A stretch of DNA of 64,000 nucleotides from assembly GCA_031308135.1 (NCBI GenBank), contig JAHLJT010000631.1:261968925-262032924 (forward strand), given 5' to 3'. The stretch's first letter is position 1; each line of letters starts with the position of its first letter. A program made the translations under genes and the position numbers. This document shows, one piece after another, positions 46,557-58,764 of this stretch. The notes beneath the pieces are model-generated. The model was given only the letters and a program-made list of their open reading frames with translations. It ran no database searches and was not told the origin of the DNA. The stretch comes from Acheta domesticus (lineage: Eukaryota; Arthropoda; Insecta; Orthoptera; Gryllidae).

Positions 46557-48807
46557 GGCAAACTACAGCGGTTACTAGATTTCATACCTTTAATTTTGGT
46601 TGCATTTTATATTTTTTATATATTTCAGTCCGATACGTACACTGAATTTTCATAATGAAGTGAAATAACGATGTTCCGCCTCACACACACACACGCAACA
46701 AGCGCTCTGCTCGTTCGTCGCTCTATCCCCTTCATTTATTCATTCCGGGTGGATGGCAACAAGAGTAAATAACATCACTGGAAAAGCTGCTGCTATTGCA
46801 CGTTATTGCATACTATTGCAGGAAACCACCGTTGGTGTCATCACGTGTCTTTAAAACGTCAAGCACAAAGAAGTTTGATACAACGTACAGCCTGGCCTAT
46901 CCGGAGTGAAGCGAGCTGATTAATGTTTGACGCTGATGGCAGAGAACGTTACCAGGATTTTATTTCTGCCCCGCTATAGAAGGATCAGTGAAGCAGTGAT
47001 TGGCGAAATGCGCAAATGTACGCTCAAAAACATCAATTGAACTGCAGTTGATAAGAACCTGAATATGCGGGCCTTCAGAAACAATGGAATGCGCGTAGAC
47101 GAAGTTCATAAAAAATATGTTACAATTAATTTGACGAAGGGAAGATAGCGGCCTACAGCTTCATTAAAACACACTGCGTATACTTACCTACAATTTCATT
47201 GAAACATAATGCTTATACTTGTACACGCTGTTTCCCATATATTGGAATATGTGCATTTTCAATTTCGTGTTTTATTGATAATCTATTTGATTTTAAACAT
47301 TGTATGAAATTGAAGTATTTTGTGGCATTACCAAATGTGCTGACTGAATGTCCGAGACTCAATTTTAATTAGAAGGATTTCTGCAAACAGTCAGTGAGGA
47401 ATACATAAACAAATTTTCTGTTCCATAAACATGGAGAAATTCAATAAAATAATAACTTCACTCTTGTAGGATGAAGACTTAACATCGAAAATTTCGCCAT
47501 CTCGGTTTAACAACCTTCTGAAGTTTTGCTAAACTCCTCTTAATTCGAGGGTACAAATGAGTCGAACACCCAAAAATTAATTGCTGCAGATTAATAAATT
47601 TACTTTGACTAAATAATTTAAATGTCTAAAAAGCCTCCTCTATCGTGCTTTATATAAATTATTTCATCTAAACGATCATGAATATGTAAAAACCGGTTAT
47701 TAATATTTTATTATATTAATATTATATATTATTTTTCATGATACATAATAATAACAATAATAATCGTGTAAGACGGTTTTGAAAGGTGATACATTTTCTT
47801 TCTCAAAAAGAATGTTGTACTAATGCAGGTACTACGCTCGTATTTTACGAGATTTTATACAACAAGTCAACATATGTATCGAAAAAGAGGCGAATACCAA
47901 ACACCTCAAAATACTATTGAGGCACGTTATATGCAATGGATTTTGTAACCGCACAGAACCGGAAGCGAATCTGGCGCTCGCTGGTGGACAAAGCCGCAGT
48001 GTTGTGTAGGAGCTCTAGGCCACATCTTCCGGCTGCCAGTGTGACCTACTTCCGGCGCCGCATTCCATTTGCGAGAGGCGACGGGCGATCCATCGAACGC
48101 TTAACCCTCGCCTCGGAGCGCCATTCTTTCTTTCCTCGGCTTCTGATGTAGCCGTAATTTATTTTCGGCTTCTACTGCATTTATTTTGTCTTCAGCCAGA
48201 GGACTGAGTTTTTTTTGTGTAAATAATGGAAGCGGCTTTCTCTCAGAGGATGACAAATCAATACCTTCTTTGGGAAAATTGTTTTATGAAATACATTGTC
48301 AATGTATAAGATAAACAGTTGTTCTTGATTTTAAATAAAGAGCGTTGAAATGCAGCAAAATGTATCGTTCAACACAAATGTTGGCGAAAAAAACGAAAAT
48401 AGTACCCTTCAATGCGTAATAAATATAATATATTTATAATACACTGCAACAAATTTTACCCTACTTATATCAAACTTGTCATTTATTAAAAATCAATTTC
48501 TTTCTAATGTCAAATTTGAAGGTAAATGATTTATTGAAATTTTGGAATACATTTACAAAAATATTATATTCCGCCTCTTAATAATTTTAATCATATCTAT
48601 TCTCTTAAATTTAGATTAAAGGTACTTACTACAAATCACGTTTATACTTATACTAGAAACAACGAATCAATCATCGAATACCGAGGTCGGAGAGTTTTTC
48701 ATTTTTACATTATTTTCTTCATACTAAAAGCTCGAGAAGTTCAAAGCAACATGATGATTAAGGGATACATGTGATGAACTTCGAGTGCTAATGACGGCTG
48801 ATATATG
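46557..48807. other. Non-coding DNA, no gene
   Basis: A GC-richer patch at 47935-48150 has a 71-codon frame without recognisable domain. The rest is AT-rich. Confidence 0.4.
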
Positions 48808-48970
48808 ATTGACTAATTGATGTTTCCGAGATTGTCAACTCCTATGGTTTTTAGTTTCATTAGCGTCGTGAATGTTTATCCTGGGAGATGACTGTATTAC
48901 ACACCCCTCGGATGGCGATTTTCGGCGCAGACCTACACACAAATCCTCATTCAGACAGCGTCTGAATAAC
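48808..48970 (-). mobile_element. tRNA-derived SINE copy 8, internally deleted
   Basis: GATTGACTAATTGATG tail, TTTCCGAGATTGTCAACTCC, a GGCGATTTTCGGCGCAGACC block, then a jump to TCAGACAGCGTCTGAAT. Most of the middle and the head are missing. Confidence 0.6.
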
Positions 48971-49585
48971 CAGGAAAGAAAATATTGCAGTGATTGCTAT
49001 ATTATCTTTGTAACAAAATTACAATATTTTTATTTACATTGAATTTAGAATTAAATAGAGCAACAGAAAAGGTATAAAAGCAAATACTATGCAAAGAATT
49101 TTATTCAATTCCCGCTTACTCTTCCTCATGACCACGCAAATCCCGCTACGCTCCTTTTACCAACTATCAGAGAACGAAAGAATAACTCCAGCGAAGAAAC
49201 TGGCGATTTTAATTTTGCTCAGAGGCTTCTTTTAGCCTTGAGGATGTTTCACATCAGTGGTGTCAAGGTCTTCTACTGGTCGCAGTGGCACGCGTCATGG
49301 CACCGTAGCATGCCATGAGCTTTTCTGCGCAACTAGCGTCGGGAAAGGAAACTATTAGTAATCCCGCCGTTTTACAATAGGGATGGCGTTGTCTCTGGTG
49401 GCGGGGTGATGAACTGCGTGGAGGGGCGATTTCATCGTGGCACTGGTGCCATGGACTCCCGCTCGTGGCACTGACCTTGACAACAATGTTTTACATGATG
49501 TAAATGTACATGGGACAGTCGGCTTTACTTCCGTTCCAAAGAAAGGCGTACAGAGTTTTTTCGACCTTAAAAATCCACAGCTTTA
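48971..49585. other. Non-coding DNA, no gene
   Basis: No supported feature. Confidence 0.35.
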
Positions 49586-49587
49586 AA

Positions 49588-49655
49588 CGGGTTTGAATCC
49601 ACGAACTTTGGTATATCAGCCCGATGCGCTAGCCGTTACACCATGGGAGTCAAAC
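49588..49655 (-). other. tRNA-like sequence
   Basis: On the minus strand, CCATGGTGTAACGGCTAGCG resembles the 5' part of a Gln/Glu-type tRNA with its A box, and GTGGATTCAAACCCG the B box. The anticodon stem does not pair, so it is a pseudogene or SINE head. Confidence 0.5.
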
Positions 49656-49939
49656 AAATTTAATCAATAAACAGAAATACAATTTTAATCGAATTTTTTT
49701 CCGTTTTGGAAATAACACTTCAAGAACCATTAAGATCATCCAACTGAACCATCTTCTTTCCTGGCTTTTTGGCGAGATTCACCTGCGTCAGCACCAAGAA
49801 AACGTCACGTGGAACAACAGACGTATCGACAGGCCGGCCGAGGCTCACGTGCCGGCCGCCCGCGCCCAGAGGCCCTCACTCCGCCGCGCACACGGCCTCT
49901 CCCTCCGAGAGAACACAATTAACCCGTGACTGGTGACGT
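49656..49939. other. GC-richer spacer, no gene
   Basis: 49830-49910 is CpG-rich and is interrupted by the R1 repeat; no gene is supported. Confidence 0.3.
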
Positions 49940-50455
49940 CATTTTTACTTTCCCGTATACGTACGTATACACGGAGTGATAGACGTAGTATAGGGAAAGT
50001 TATGTAATGCTGCGCGAAAAAATGGCCAATTTTCGGCGGAAAAAAATTCATTGCCGGGCCGTGAAAACGAATAAGTGGATAAAGCCGGTTGCTAAATTAA
50101 GAAAAAAAATCCCTTAACACGTGGTGTAGCCAGAAACCCTGTTTTCTAGGTCCTTGATACCGAAAACCCAATTGAAAGGAAAACGTCCGTCTGTCCGTCT
50201 GTCTCTCTGTCTGTCCGTCTGTGAACACTGCTAGCGCCTAAACCATACGTACGATTTCTTCCAAAATGGATATTCCCCGGTCGATCTGGTTCTAGTCGAA
50301 GCTTTCAAATTTTGAAAAAGATTCTTGAAAATTTGGGGGTACTTTACATGAAGCCCTCCGGACATTTTCAAAATTTTCTCAAAGACGGCTTCAAATTTTT
50401 TCTTAAAATTTGTTATAAGAATGGAGTGAAATGCACTTATTAAGGTGGCATAGGT
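49940..50455 (+). repeat. Dispersed repeat family R1, copy 2
   Basis: Inverted relative to 1-511. The hairpin is at 49947-50000 and a (GTCC/GTCT)n tract at 50187-50222. The short open frames are not conserved between copies. Class unknown. Confidence 0.85.
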
Positions 50456-51180
50456 CCAATTTTCACGGATAACTCTGAATTTTCGAAAATTGCAAAAGTT
50501 TAAAATTTTTTCGACGTCATTCTCGAATTACAAAATTGAAGATAGAGATTTTTCTTTCTATTAAAATTTGTTGTCCAAAGTGAGTTCTTTCATTAAAGTC
50601 ATGTGCATTTTTTAAAATTTAGTAGTTTTTGCGCAATACTGCATGCACTCCTCCAACCATTGTTTGAACCAATACACAGACTCATTATAATATTGTTTTT
50701 GAGGACCAGAATTTGCTTAAGGCGGACCAATTGATCATATCTTAAGACTAATAAAACACAACCTCATTTTAAGTCACTTTCCACAGTTCCTCATTCACTA
50801 TACAATTTCCGATAGGTCTCCCCTTTTCACCTCTGAATTCGCTCTCTTTCGTTTCTAAATTGACCTTGACCCACTCCTCAAATCCTGGGTCATCTCTTCT
50901 AATAATATTCCTCGAAGCATCTATAGTTTTGTGAAATATATAAAAAAACATGGGATAAATATTTAAGTAATTGGTGAGGTGGAGATTGACGCCAGAAAAA
51001 TTGAATTTCTGCTTATCTTCAACAACGTGACCACCGCAGAGTTAGCAGAAAAACTGACTTTCTGAGAGGTACCCAGAAGCACAGGCTCCTTCGCGCATCC
51101 GTTTCGGGTAGGTTCGGTATCTTTCAAAGGCTGCGGTACTAAGAGCCACCACATCACCAGTAACGGGTTAAATCTCCCAC
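50456..51180. other. Non-coding DNA, no gene
   Basis: No supported feature; the short minus frames (50769-50951, 50963-51196) are unrecognised. Confidence 0.35.
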
Positions 51181-51407
51181 ACTGCGGTTTTTCCATAGCT
51201 ACCTCTCAAGGCCAGTCTTCACGATGGAATATATCAGGGCATTTCGCGTCTTTCCCCGTCGTGCCGCTAGATGTCGCACGGTCGCTGTCTATCAAGCACA
51301 GCTTGATTGTGCGACATCTAGCGGCACGACCGAGAAAGACGCGAAACGCCGAGATATATTCCATCGTGAAGACCGCTCTTGAGTGGCAAGTACGGAAAAA
51401 TCGCAGT
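51181..51407. mobile_element. MITE family R4, copy 2, near-perfect hairpin
   Basis: The ends ACTGCGGTTTTTCC and the complement GGAAAAATCGCAGT begin arms of about 100 bp (CTTCACGATGGAATATAT, CGTGCCGCTAGATGTCGCAC), leaving a loop of about 25 bases. 227 bp and non-coding. Related to 13853-14083. Confidence 0.85.
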
Positions 51408-51414
51408 ATAGCTA

Positions 51415-51475
51415 CTTTGCTGTCCCGGAGACGCCACGTCGCGACGGTGCCAACGTTTCGGCCGCTGATGCATCG
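51415..51475 (-). repeat. Repeat family R7 fragment, inverted
   Basis: GGAGACGCCACGTCGCGACG then GCCAACGTTTCGGCCGC is the complement of the R7 sequence at 51660-51712. Confidence 0.6.
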
Positions 51476-51477
51476 AT

Positions 51478-51597
51478 TGATTAGTGATTCCCGGTCTCTA
51501 GTCCCGTGAGCGTAGTACATGTTTTTTGCTCGGAGGTGGCGGTGATCTTCCCCGACGGATGGCGAGATCCGGCGCCGACCTACCGAGTGCTAGCGAA
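51478..51597 (-). mobile_element. tRNA-derived SINE copy 9, tail fragment
   Basis: GATTGATTAGTGATTCCCGG, CTAGTCCCGTGAGCG, and GCGAGATCCGGCGCCGACC, then it breaks off into R7 sequence. Confidence 0.7.
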
Positions 51598-51624
51598 GTT
51601 TTCCATCGAGAATCGACGGAGGAA

Positions 51625-51720
51625 TGACTATTGGCATTTCGCCCGGAGGAAGTCGCAGAATGGCGGCCGAAGCGTTGGCACCATTGTCTAGGACGTGGCG
51701 TCTCCCGGACAGACAAGAAG
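51625..51720 (+). repeat. Repeat family R7, copy 1
   Basis: ATTTCGCCCGGAGGAAGTCG, TGGCGGCCGAAGCGTTGGCA and CTAGGACGTGGCGTCTCCCG match 61417-61492 with changes. The hammerhead-like core of the other copy is damaged here. Confidence 0.65.
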
Positions 51721-51769
51721 CTACTGACTCCAACCGCGAAGCCTTCGCTCTGACAATTAAACATCCTCC

Positions 51770-52350
51770 ATGATGGAAATAGACGGGTGAGCTCTTGCGC
51801 AACGCATCCGAATTAAGCCAATGAGCTTCCGACACCAGTCGACGTCCGAATATTAGCGAGAATTTTAAATGCAGTCCCATACTAAAATTATCACCTTGTT
51901 ACCAGTCATTGAAACAGATATGAAGCATTTCATGGATGAAGCATTTCTTTTAAATATTGTCTCTTTCACACCTTCATCGTATCACTTTTGGTTGGTCCCC
52001 GTTACAAATTGTTGCTTCATTCCACTTTCAAAATGTTTCTCAACTCTTCTCGCTCTCAGTGCAACATGGCGGCCAGCAACTGGTTTGGCCACGAAGTCTA
52101 CAAGTCCACGAAGTCTTGTAGACTTCGTGGGTCTGGCTTTTCAAACAAAGTGGCCGTTCTGTGGCCACGTGGTTCGTGACGCAAACTGGTGCTGCGCAGA
52201 ACAAGCAAAAAGCGTTGCGCCGGAGGAGCCCACCCATATCGTTCCACCAGGCGCTCCTCGACCGCAACAATCGATGTTTGATTTCGATAAGCCCACCGCA
52301 CGTCTGCAGTCGGAAGTAATAAAGGAGCGAACTTGGGAAGGAAGGCATTC
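51770..52350. repeat. Dispersed repeat family R5, copy 2
   Basis: Colinear with 20690-21200. It contains a perfect 16-bp palindrome, CCACGAAGTCTACAAG and its complement (52089-52130, 10-base spacer), absent from the other copy. The 170-codon plus frame through it is not conserved in copy 1. Confidence 0.7.
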
Positions 52351-53440
52351 CAAAAGTGCTTGCCTTCTTGAGAGAAATTGAGCCTTTGTAAAGGTTTTGT
52401 AATAATTAAACCACGATGACGAATCAGAGCGTTGGAAAGCTCAATGTCTGACTGGTTTGGGAGTCCACTCGGGTCAGTGCAGTAGCTGGAAGCAGTCCGT
52501 TAGAGATCGCAGCGCTCTGCGGCATGTCAGAAAATCCCCCGGATGGCTGTAATTACGGCCACATAATTGCACATGCAAATGAAGCTATGCGATATGAGAA
52601 AATAATTGAGAAAGAGAGGATTCTGTGAGGAAGGTCCACAAACAATGGAGACTCCGCACTGCTATGCTTTATGCTGATTTGTATGAATCTAGCTCCGACG
52701 CCATACAAAACTCCCAATTTAAATAAATTATAATAGAATTGCGTCATTTAGTTCTGCAGCGTTGTTTCTATTACTGTTCTGGTTTGAGACCTCGTTTGTC
52801 GAGAAATATATTTAATGTCAATTGAAATTTGGCAATTAAATGACAATTAAATGATGTATTACGGGAATCAGAATATTTTTTCGATTACTAATCGCATTTT
52901 TTTTTCTTTTTAATAAATTTCTTGCTTATATCTACATGTAATAAAATTGCCAATGTCAAATTTATATTTCGTGTGCCCCTTTAAGGGTGAGATATTAGCT
53001 TATTGGCTCCTTTACTCCCAGAACACGGGTTTTATCCAGGCTGAGCTGCCCGAAATTTTGAGAGCCAAGAAAAAATTTACAGTAATTACGTCGGACTTGC
53101 GGCATGTAAAATAACCTTGGAAAAATTCCAGACTAAATTAAAAACTTTATTTTCATAGTAATTAGGTTCAATATTTGCTTTCCGAGAAAAGTCTTAAGTA
53201 ACGGATGAATATTACAGACATCATTTTGCACCGCCGCTGTTGGAAAAATAGTAAAAATTTACTAGCAGCGCTGGGAGCATGTTGTGTGTCAACTAGAAAA
53301 CTCACAGAAATTTTACTCATGTCGAAATGAGACCATTCGACAAAGTAACCAGGTGTTTGCAAATAAACAATAACCAATCACCCCTCAATCAAAATGTCTT
53401 GTTTTCCAAATGTTGCTAATCTCAAATGTTGATTTTTAAA

Positions 53441-53485
<45 letters not shown>

Positions 53486-54341
53486 GTTTGTTTTTTAAAC
53501 TGTTATTAATTTTATAACTATCGTATTTATAGTTAAAATGTTGGGAAGGGATTCTGAAACTCAAGAAAACGTGCGCAGATAATCTCCCCCATAGGTCACA
53601 TACAGTTTATTGATCAAATGAATCAAATCAAATCATTATCTATTGTTTTTAAGGAATCATGTGCCCTGCATTCCCTTGCACTTACATTCAAGAACATGAA
53701 ATCACTTATGCACTTCTCTAATGGTTCACTGAGAAAAATCGTTTGCAACCTATAAATTCCTATATGATACATACAGACAGTATGTGAAAACCAGTCCAAA
53801 CAGATCAGTTCACTGCAGCTTTTATAGCAGACGTTTATTACATACCCGCACACTTGATTCAGTTAATTAGGAGTCCGTTTAATCTAATATTTCCATTTTC
53901 ATCAAACACGTTTTTGATGAATTTGAATCCATCCATTTGAACCAGTAAGCATGAGGGAAAGGGAATTAATCCCACGTTTGCATCAAACCAAATATAAAAT
54001 CAAAAATAGAAGTTTGCAGGTAATGATTCAGGGCAAACGAAGACTCGCATAGAATTCGCTGTACGTGTGTCGCACCTACACTCTTTACCACCGAGCACAA
54101 CTCGGAAATGCGTTTTAGGCTCTTGAAACTGGGTGAAAGAGTCTCTAAATTTTAGACCTAAATAAATACGACTTATGATTCGTATGCCGCAAACTGCACA
54201 ATGAAACTTTTTGTTTGTTAGTTACTTAAGGTTGCGTCAAATTCTAGGTCATTAGCGACCACTATTGGATTTAACGTTATTGTATGAGGATGAAACGATA
54301 TGGTGATGATAGGGGGTGAACGGATGAATACTTACAACCAT
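52351..54341. other. Non-coding DNA, no gene
   Basis: (ATT)n microsatellite at 53441-53485. No recognisable gene or family match otherwise. Confidence 0.4.
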
Positions 54342-54342
54342 G

Positions 54343-54420
54343 CCCGTGGCGGAACTAGAACCCGCGACCCCTCGAGCCGAGATCACTACGACAATAGACC
54401 TTAGCGATCTCGGCCACGGG
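54343..54420 (-). tRNA. Class II-like tRNA-related sequence, probably SINE head or pseudogene
   Basis: On the minus strand CCCGTGG at the 5' end pairs fully with CCACGGG at the 3' end. GCCGAGATCGCTAAGGTC resembles the D arm of Leu/Ser tRNAs, and GCGGGTTCTAGTTCCGC forms a T arm. The anticodon arm is poor. The intact acceptor and T stems make this the best tRNA-like fold in the window, but I do not claim function. Confidence 0.4.
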
Positions 54421-54491
54421 GCAGACACAACGAAACCTTGTTGAACATCGTTACATTTTTAGAAAGTACCTGTCGTAGCTACGGTTGGTTT

Positions 54492-55025
54492 GATTGATCG
54501 ATTAATGATTCCAGTTACGCCAACTACTACGGTCATAGTCCAGTTGTGCATGTTTTTTCTTCGGGAGGTGGGGCTGAAATTGCCCCTCGAGATGGTGAGA
54601 TCTGGTGCCGACCTACCGTCGGCTGGCGGAGTTTACCCAACCAGGTAACTCCCACCAGCTGGGACAAACTCTAAACTCCTGACCGGTCTTCCGGCTTGTG
54701 TGGTAGTGTAATGTATGTAGGTGTTGATGTATGTAAGTAAGGTGCTAGGAAAGAAAAAGAAAGAGGAAGGAAAGATCGCGCGCGGTCCGTGGTTCATTTG
54801 TTACGGTACTGCTCCGGCATTCGCCTGGTGTTAATCGAAGAAACCACGAAAAAGTACCGATCAGAGCAGTCGGCCGCTAGAATTATCCTCCAGACAGCGA
54901 CTGAACCCGATCTAGCCATCTAGACAGTGTCGAAAATCGGGCCACCGTCGGGGGTCGAACTTAGCACCTGGCGGTCAGAGACACTGCAGTGACATTAGAT
55001 GATGCCCTGAGCCTTATCTCTCGGT
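54492..55025 (-). mobile_element. tRNA-derived SINE copy 10
   Basis: TTGATTGATCGATTAATG tail, GATGGTGAGATCTGGTGCCG, GAGGAAGGAAAGATCGCGCG, GATCAGAGCAGTCGGCCGCT and a head with GGGGTCGAACTTAGCACC. Near full length. Confidence 0.88.
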
Positions 55026-55640
55026 ACATCAAGAGCGGCTGTCAAAAACATTGAAGTTGAGTTCCAGCTTGATTTTTTTCACTTTTAAAATTATATTTCT
55101 TTACAAACTGTGAAGTGTTTGGGCGGGTACACCTAATACATTACAAAATACATTACATCATACGTTTCCATAAACACATCTGCCTATGAGTTATTACGAT
55201 GTTAATTGATTCCTTGAACGTTTTGATTACAATTCTTGCCAAATACGCTCATTTCTTTATTTAGAATTCAACATGTGTATGGTTCAGAGTAAGGATCGCA
55301 GAATTAAGAAAACGGGCATCAAGTACACTTCTCCCTGTTGCACGTCACACACAGATTTTTTTATGTAACATAATTAAATATTAAACAATCAACAAACATT
55401 TTTGGTTCGCGCAAAGATCTAGAAACTAAGTAAATACCACAGACAAGGTCACAGACACGGCAGGCACAAATTGTTCCGTCAGTCTTAAGCCTGTATTTGG
55501 CACAACTGCTCTTTACGAGCTAAGGTCTACCAGCAGCGTCATGGACTTGAGGCCATGGGTTAAGGGTACGTGTGGTTAGCACAAAGCCATCCCTATCCCT
55601 ACACCCTATTTTCGAGTCTTCTCAACATGAGAACTGAGCT
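55026..55640. other. Non-coding DNA, no gene
   Basis: No supported feature. Confidence 0.35.
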
Positions 55641-55699
55641 TCCTCATCGCCACACAACATCTACCGAGACTTTGCAAAGAAAGCGCTCTGTTAATTTTT

Positions 55700-55998
55700 G
55701 CCCAGACCGGGAATCGAACGCAGGGTGGTGGCAAGCGAGCGCGCATAGTCGTGGGCCTGTTCCGCCGCGTAATTACGCCGCGGGCGCTGGCCTCCCGTCA
55801 AAGCCTCCGCATCAGTCACCGGGGAGCGGCGCCGGGCCGCTTTGAGCGCCTCCCCGGCAACACTAGGCCCGATAACCGCCTAGACTCGCCCGCAAATTGC
55901 TCGCGCGCGCGCCGCAAGTGCTCGGAAGGCCCTCCTCTGTTCGAGAAGGCGGTAGAGCCGCCCTGCGACAGGACGGAGGTGGTCGACATTGGTGGCAG
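55700..55998 (+). other. CpG-rich segment; possible exon ending at 55998
   Basis: 55705-55725 contains a B-box complement (CCGGGAATCGAACGCAGG) of a tRNA-like repeat. After CCGCCTAG, the frame from 55885 reads TCSP-like DSPANCSRARRKCSEG, then PPLFEKAVEPPCDRTEVVDI, and reaches GGCAG followed by GTACGAG (GT at 55999-56000). The codons look plausible but no domain is recognised, and the acceptor lacks a pyrimidine tract. Confidence 0.2.
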
Positions 55999-56000
55999 GT

Positions 56001-57002
56001 ACGAGAATGAAGAAGGGGTAATTATTCCAAGAAAATATTTTCCAGGGATATGCAGGGCTTTAACAACAACTTCAGATGAGTTGTAATAATATTGCTATGT
56101 AGATAATTATACATTGCCAAATGGTACTACACAAAGAACTAGTGGTGAGACAGCAGTACAACAAAGACTCTCTCATATAGTTTTTAACGGTTATAAAAAT
56201 ACTAAAACTACTAGTTGATCCCTCAGTAAAAAATGGGTTCAGAAAAGCTACAGCAGAAAAGTACAACACACCCATTACTCGAAAAAAACCATTCCTCAAA
56301 AAAAAAGCTTCATGTTCAATACTTATTCTCTAAGATTCCAGGAAATTTGTCGAATAATCATTAAAATTGTTAAAAAATTTTTTTTCATATTTATGGACTG
56401 GTATTTTTTAAATTTCTTGGGCCCCTTGGGATGTCTGTATTATTTTACTATCAAGCGGGGGCCTCTTGCAAGGTTGGGCCCGTAGGCATCTGCTTAGTTT
56501 GCTCAGGTGGAAATTCGCCTTTGCGCATAATGATGAGGAGACATCGCACACTCGAACACAGGCCTTTCCATTTAACCTTGCTGAGGCAGCGAGAAGGACT
56601 TTTCTTACAAGAATAGTTTCTAACCTTGTGTGATAGTTTTATCTTCACAACGTCTTCCCTGCGTATTTACAAACAGAATCTTAAGACCGTCGCCATGGGT
56701 AATTGCTTTGTGGAAACCGGCCTTCTCTTATTTCCAGGCCTGGTGATAAACACGTTTGAAAATTATTTGAATACATCGATGTATACAACGTGAAATCAAA
56801 GCAACATAGTACACGAAGTAGTTCTTCAAGAAAAGGACTTGTACATCTATGTTCTCGCGGAAACGGCAAAGTACAGAAAATGGTTATGCCTTTGCTGCTC
56901 CGCAGAAAATGAAAATGTTTTAATGCAAACTTTCAGAAAATGATTGTAATATGTTGCAAAATACATGTATTGTTAGTTCTTAAACATGTAAAGGCTTTGT
57001 TT
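56001..57002. other. Non-coding DNA, no gene
   Basis: No supported feature. Confidence 0.4.
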
Positions 57003-57355
57003 GGAGAATTCTATCGGCCGGCTGCTAGTTTTCTGTGGTTTCGCCCGGATCACCAGGCAAATGACAGAGCAGTACCCTGACAAACGGACCACGGACCGCG
57101 CGCGATCTTTCCTTCCTCTTCCTAGTCCTTTCCTCACCCCTTACACACACTTACACTCGCATGCACTACTACACTACCACACACGCCGTGAGACCCGTCA
57201 GGAGCTTAGAGCTTATTCCGACTGGAGCGGTGGCCAGCTGGTGGGAGCTACCTGATTAGGGAAAACCCCCGCTAGTCGGCGGTAGGTGGGCATCGGATCT
57301 CGCCATCCAGCGGCAAAAGATCACCCCCCGATTAAAAAACATGCACTATGCTTAC
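57003..57355 (+). mobile_element. tRNA-derived SINE copy 11, headless, plus orientation
   Basis: Begins inside the body (GGAGAATTCTATCGGCCGGC) and runs through ACCACGGACCGCGCGCGATC and GGCGGTAGGTGGGCATCGG to an AAAAAACATGCACTA end. The tRNA-like head and the tail are missing. Confidence 0.8.
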
Positions 57356-58764
57356 TGGACTAACAACCTGAAAAATTGACGTTTAGAATGTAAAAACGAA
57401 ATAAATCAAATTAAATACAAAGTTTTCTTCAATTATTTTCCAATTTATTCTGAAATCCACCGTTTACCCCCTTTCCCCAAAAGCGTAAAGAAAGTACAAA
57501 AAGTAAAGAAATTACATTAGCATTGCAATTAAAATGGCAGGAAAGAAAGTGTTTCTACTGAAAGATCATCATTTACAATATAGTTGTTTTTCACTGAAAA
57601 TCTACAAATTCCGCTTATTTCCGAAGCAAAATACTGATATAAAAATAATTAAATTGGTGTAATGTTTTAGAATGTCAGGAGCCAGAATTCCTGTGATGCT
57701 GTTATAGAGAATTTATTGTCTCTGATTAAAAAAAGTCGGTGAATTACAAATACCATGAATAGTTTATATTAAAGAAATTCATTTGCAATGTATGTGATTG
57801 TAGTAGGTACAAAAAATACACTTCTAATTAGACAACGGAAGGTCGTTCTAAGTATATTAGTGACAACAATCTTTTAAAATTGTACCAATATAATCGTAAT
57901 TAACAAATTTATATTTTCGTCAGTAGTATGTTCGCATAGATCTTCCTTCGGAGAACTCAATAATAGTCTTTCATGGGAAGAGGAAAGCATTTTTCTTTCC
58001 TTTTCATCATTAGCACTTCGTGTGATTGATATCACTGGTTAAAAAGAGCCTTATTCCCAGAAGTAATTACTCCAGAGACACACAGGAAGACTGAGTGTTC
58101 CAGATAATTAGGAACATTCTGATTGTACCCGAAATTCCAAATAATTCGTTCGGGTAATTCTATTCTCTTTTACCGACGAAACAATGAAAGAAATTGTTGT
58201 TAAGCAGAGCTTAATTGGAGCAATAAACATGTTTTGAGATTGTTTTATGAAACAACGTGAGGGCCTGTAATAATATTCTCTCATTAATAAAAATATATTT
58301 CAATTTGAATTGAAGAACTATTTTAAAAGCATTAAAATATTTATTCAATTCAAATTTAAAAGTATTTTTACTAATGGGATAATAATTATTAATCAATGTA
58401 AACTATGAACCCGAAGTATATAGCAAATACTATTTCTTGAGCTTTACAGGGATCTCGTCTCCAACAACGCGTTGGTTGGAAAGCAAATTCGATAGCGGAT
58501 GCCGCGTTATCTCTCATTCTCAGAATGCGCGAACGCTGTACCCCATGTCTCGCCTGAGCTGAACTATCGTTGCCCTCGAGTCAGCGAACTGACCCCACAC
58601 CTTTGGCGTAGAGGCTTCTCTCGCGCCCAAGGCACTGAATCCTGTGTGTCGATAATGAAAAACCTTTGAAGATATTATAATGCAGGGGAGACCCCCTTTT
58701 GTTTTGTTCATTATATAACTAGTGGACCTTGGTAATGCTTTGCTATTGCAGTGTATTATACTTC
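57356..58764. other. AT-rich DNA, no gene
   Basis: No supported feature. Confidence 0.4.

Noticed and set aside
51869..52381. 170-codon plus frame
   Set aside because: Lies in repeat R5; the other copy does not keep the frame.
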